Assembly: GCF_001746915.1 (NCBI RefSeq)
Contig: NZ_MJGC01000058.1
Coordinates: 1 to 64,000 of the forward strand
Source of the DNA: Desertifilum tharense IPPAS B-1220
GTDB taxonomy: Bacteria; Cyanobacteriota; Cyanobacteriia; Cyanobacteriales; Desertifilaceae
DNA: 64,000 nucleotides
Reading direction: 5' to 3'
Shown: one piece after another, positions 61,876-64,000 of the stretch
Numbering within the stretch: position 1 is the stretch's first letter
Layout of the letters: every line of letters starts with the position of its first letter
The notes under the pieces: generated by a model
The model's input: only the letters and a program-made list of their open reading frames with translations
The model's database searches: none
Told to the model about the DNA's origin: nothing
Position numbers and translations under genes: made by a program

Positions 61876-63009
61876 ATGGCTATTCGAGTTTTAATAACTG
61901 AAGATGAAATCCTGATCGCCCGCAAGATCGAGCAGACCTTAAACCGTGCTGGATACGAGGTGGTGGGGATTGCAACGGATGGGGAAACGGCACTTCAAAA
62001 AGTGAGCGAAACCGATCCGAACTTGGTGTTAATGGATATTGTGATGCCTGGAGAGTTAGATGGGGTAGAAACGGCTCAAATTATTCGCGATCGCTTTCGT
62101 CTCCCGGTGGTGTATCTAACCGCCTATGCCGATCGCGAAACCCTAGAACGGGCTAAAATTACGCTCCCCTTTGGCTATGTTCTCAAACCCTTTGAAGAAC
62201 GCGAGTTAACCATTGCGGTGGAGATTGCTTTAACTCGCCATCAAATTGAATCCGAATTGCAATCCCTGCTAGACCAAAGTAAAGGATTGACTCAAGAGAA
62301 CGAAACTTCTCAGGCGTTACGATCGGAGTATATTTCTTATATTTCCCATGAATTCCGCAATCCCTTAGCTGCGATCGCCGCCTCTGCCGAACTCCTGCAA
62401 GCCTACCACAACCATCTCAACGAAGACAAAAGGCAAAAACACTTCGAGCGCATTAACAGTGCGGTGAGCGCGATTAATCAACTCCTCGAAGATATCGTCA
62501 TCCTAGAATCTAGCGAATCTTCAGCCGTTTTGCTCGCGCCCCGATTGTTGAATATTGTGGAATTTTGTCAAGACTTAATTGATTCGCTTCAGTTCAGTAT
62601 TGGGCAAAGCCACATCCTCCAGTTTACCCATCAACCGACTTGCAAAACCCTTTTGTTAGATGAAAAAATGCTTTGGCAGATCCTCACCAATCTTCTGACC
62701 AATGCAATTAAATATTCCCCGATTGGGGCAACCATTGAGTTAGACATCATCTGCGAAATGCATCAACTCACCTGCCAGATTCGCGATCGCGGGATGGGAA
62801 TTCCCCCAGAATCTCAAACCCGCCTGTTTGAACCCTTTTACCGTGCAGCAAACGCCAAGCAAAGACCCGGTACGGGTTTGGGGTTAACCATTGTTAAGCG
62901 AGCCGTAGATTTACTCAACGGAGAAATTACGATCGACAGCACTATCGGGGTAGGGACAACGGTATGCGTTACCCTCCCCCTAATAGCAGATCCACCCCCA
63001 TCTGTATAA
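61876..63009 (+). CDS. Receiver-linked histidine kinase (REC-HisKA-HATPase)
   Basis: About 377 residues from ATG 61876 (MAIRVLITEDEILIARKIEQ; a TTG at 61843 is less likely). A receiver with phosphoacceptor LVLMDIVMPGELDG and the PFEER signature (about 1-120) is joined by a coiled linker to HisKA (YISYISHEFRNPLAAIAASA) and HATPase (NLLTNAIKYSPIG, RDRGMGIP, GTGLGLTIVKRAV). A receiver placed before a kinase suggests it is switched on by another kinase. The upstream multi-PAS kinase (40-nt gap, same strand) is the natural partner. Convergent with glnB, 50 nt away. Confidence 0.93.
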   Translation: MAIRVLITEDEILIARKIEQTLNRAGYEVVGIATDGETALQKVSETDPNLVLMDIVMPGELDGVETAQIIRDRFRLPVVYLTAYADRETLERAKITLPFGYVLKPFEERELTIAVEIALTRHQIESELQSLLDQSKGLTQENETSQALRSEYISYISHEFRNPLAAIAASAELLQAYHNHLNEDKRQKHFERINSAVSAINQLLEDIVILESSESSAVLLAPRLLNIVEFCQDLIDSLQFSIGQSHILQFTHQPTCKTLLLDEKMLWQILTNLLTNAIKYSPIGATIELDIICEMHQLTCQIRDRGMGIPPESQTRLFEPFYRAANAKQRPGTGLGLTIVKRAVDLLNGEITIDSTIGVGTTVCVTLPLIADPPPSV

Positions 63010-63059
63010 ACTTCCGACTAGAAGCGGATCGATCGCGGTTTGAGTGGCAAACCTAGAAG

Positions 63060-63410
<351 letters not shown>

Positions 63411-63479
63411 TCACAGAGATTGACAGCAGACTTTTTAATAGCATGGCACTTTAGTACCATCGCTGAGTGTGAGAATTTT

Positions 63480-63493
63480 GTACCTTATGTTAC
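63480..63493 (-). promoter_or_regulatory. NtcA binding site of glnB
   Basis: GTAACATAAGGTAC on the minus strand is a perfect GTA-N8-TAC NtcA palindrome, upstream of glnB. A -10-like TACTAA or TAAAGT lies about 23-26 nt downstream, the spacing typical of NtcA-activated class II promoters. NtcA control of glnB is well known in cyanobacteria. Confidence 0.8.
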
Positions 63494-63525
63494 CAATATT
63501 TGCGCTCATTGCTCGATCGAGCGGT

Positions 63526-64000
63526 CTAGCGCTTGAGAATGAGCGGGCGAACAATGGCAAAACTTGCCCCAAAAGTTACCACCACAATCAGAAAAATGGC
63601 AACCGCTAGCCAGACGCCGTTAATCTCGCTGGACTTTTCTGGGGGAGTTGGACGGCGATAGCGTCCTTCCTCTTGTTCGGCGATGAGAGGTTGCGGCGAG
63701 GCTTCTTTGAGTTCTGGCGGCTTAGGCGGTACAGTTCGGGGAAGCGGACGTTGGGGTGTAGAGGAAGAGAGAGATTCACCCAATTCAGGCGAACGGTTGA
63801 TCCGAGTCGTGGGTGCGACCGCCGGTTCTGAACCCTCGACTTTCTGTTGAAGGCGGATGGCCGATTGAACAAATTGGTCAATTTCTTGACGCAGGTGTTG
63901 ATTTTGTTGCAGGAGTTGCTGATTCTGAGTTCTCAAAAACTCTAGCATGGCCTGGTTAGCCTGCATTTCAGCCGCCAGTTCGCGGTAGACCGAAAGCGGA
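63526..64000 (-). CDS. Single-TM coiled-coil protein, 5' end outside the window
   Basis: The frame is open to the right edge (upstream residues LSVYRELAAE precede the first ATG at 63966), so the gene is probably truncated by the window. The visible ~158 residues show a Gln/Leu-rich coiled coil (FLRTQNQQLLQQNQHLRQEI), a long Pro/Ser/Glu-rich disordered region and a C-terminal TM (GVWLAVAIFLIVVVTFGASF) followed by a short RPLILKR tail. This is a tail-anchored topology. Function unknown. Co-oriented with glnB, with the NtcA site in between. Confidence 0.72.
   Translation of the reverse strand, partial: PLSVYRELAAEMQANQAMLEFLRTQNQQLLQQNQHLRQEIDQFVQSAIRLQQKVEGSEPAVAPTTRINRSPELGESLSSSTPQRPLPRTVPPKPPELKEASPQPLIAEQEEGRYRRPTPPEKSSEINGVWLAVAIFLIVVVTFGASFAIVRPLILKR

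Overview
The window comes from a cyanobacterium, most likely a non-heterocystous filamentous or otherwise large-genome type. The evidence is a light-independent protochlorophyllide reductase subunit (ChlB), a PII protein with Ser49 and a perfect NtcA box upstream, a PilM-N-O-Q cluster of cyanobacterial layout, DUF3110 and PEP-CTERM proteins, an ethylene-receptor-type kinase, and a very high density of the HIP1 octamer GCGATCGC. No transposase, phage gene, CRISPR array, rRNA or convincing tRNA was found. Species cannot be assigned from sequence reading alone.

Layout. 0-6 kb (minus strand): mutL, a DUF697-type GTPase and a large hybrid sensor kinase. 6-9.5 kb (plus): a secreted protein with an internal duplication, a small ribbon-helix-helix/Mop (molybdate-type) protein behind a structured leader, and an overlapping CHASE sensor kinase. 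9.6-14.7 kb (minus): a NitT/TauT-type ABC transporter, an OmpR-type response regulator, murQ and a DUF3110 gene. 14.7-15.2 kb: a dense array of 7-nt repeats. 15.4-21 kb: a giant TamB-like protein. 21.2-22 kb: a HigB-HigA toxin-antitoxin pair. 22-23.4 kb: an orphan sugar-type binding protein. 23.6-29.3 kb: pilM-pilN-pilO-pilQ. 29.6-33.2 kb: two RTX-type calcium-repeat proteins. 33.5-36.4 kb: HU, a CobD-like enzyme and a non-canonical FAD oxidoreductase. 36.4-43.9 kb: two small secreted proteins flanking thyX, dcd, a CobO-like P-loop protein, adk, rph and chlB. 44-50 kb: a PEP-CTERM protein, rdgB and an ethylene-receptor-like hybrid kinase. 50-58 kb: a phosphohexomutase, an unknown protein, a permease/TIGR03943/beta-propeller cluster and a pentapeptide protein. 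58-64 kb: two REC-containing kinases in tandem, glnB, and a partial coiled-coil membrane protein that runs off the window.

How the genes work together. Five histidine kinases and one response regulator make this a signalling-rich region. DNA and nucleotide quality control is well represented (mutL, thyX, dcd, rdgB, adk). Two of these genes, mutL and rdgB, carry the same TGCTGAG heptad array just upstream of their start codons. Envelope functions dominate the middle: TamB, the type IV pilus alignment complex and secretin, and RTX proteins.

The most unusual observation is that the C-terminal ~205 residues of the first RTX protein are a clear copy of the variable insert in PilQ, encoded immediately upstream. 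The copy includes a repeated Y/F-x-D-x-x-G-x-P-R motif. This suggests a secreted protein physically or evolutionarily linked to the pilus secretin. A second unusual link is that the two small exported proteins flanking thyX both end in the same residues, PIRALW.
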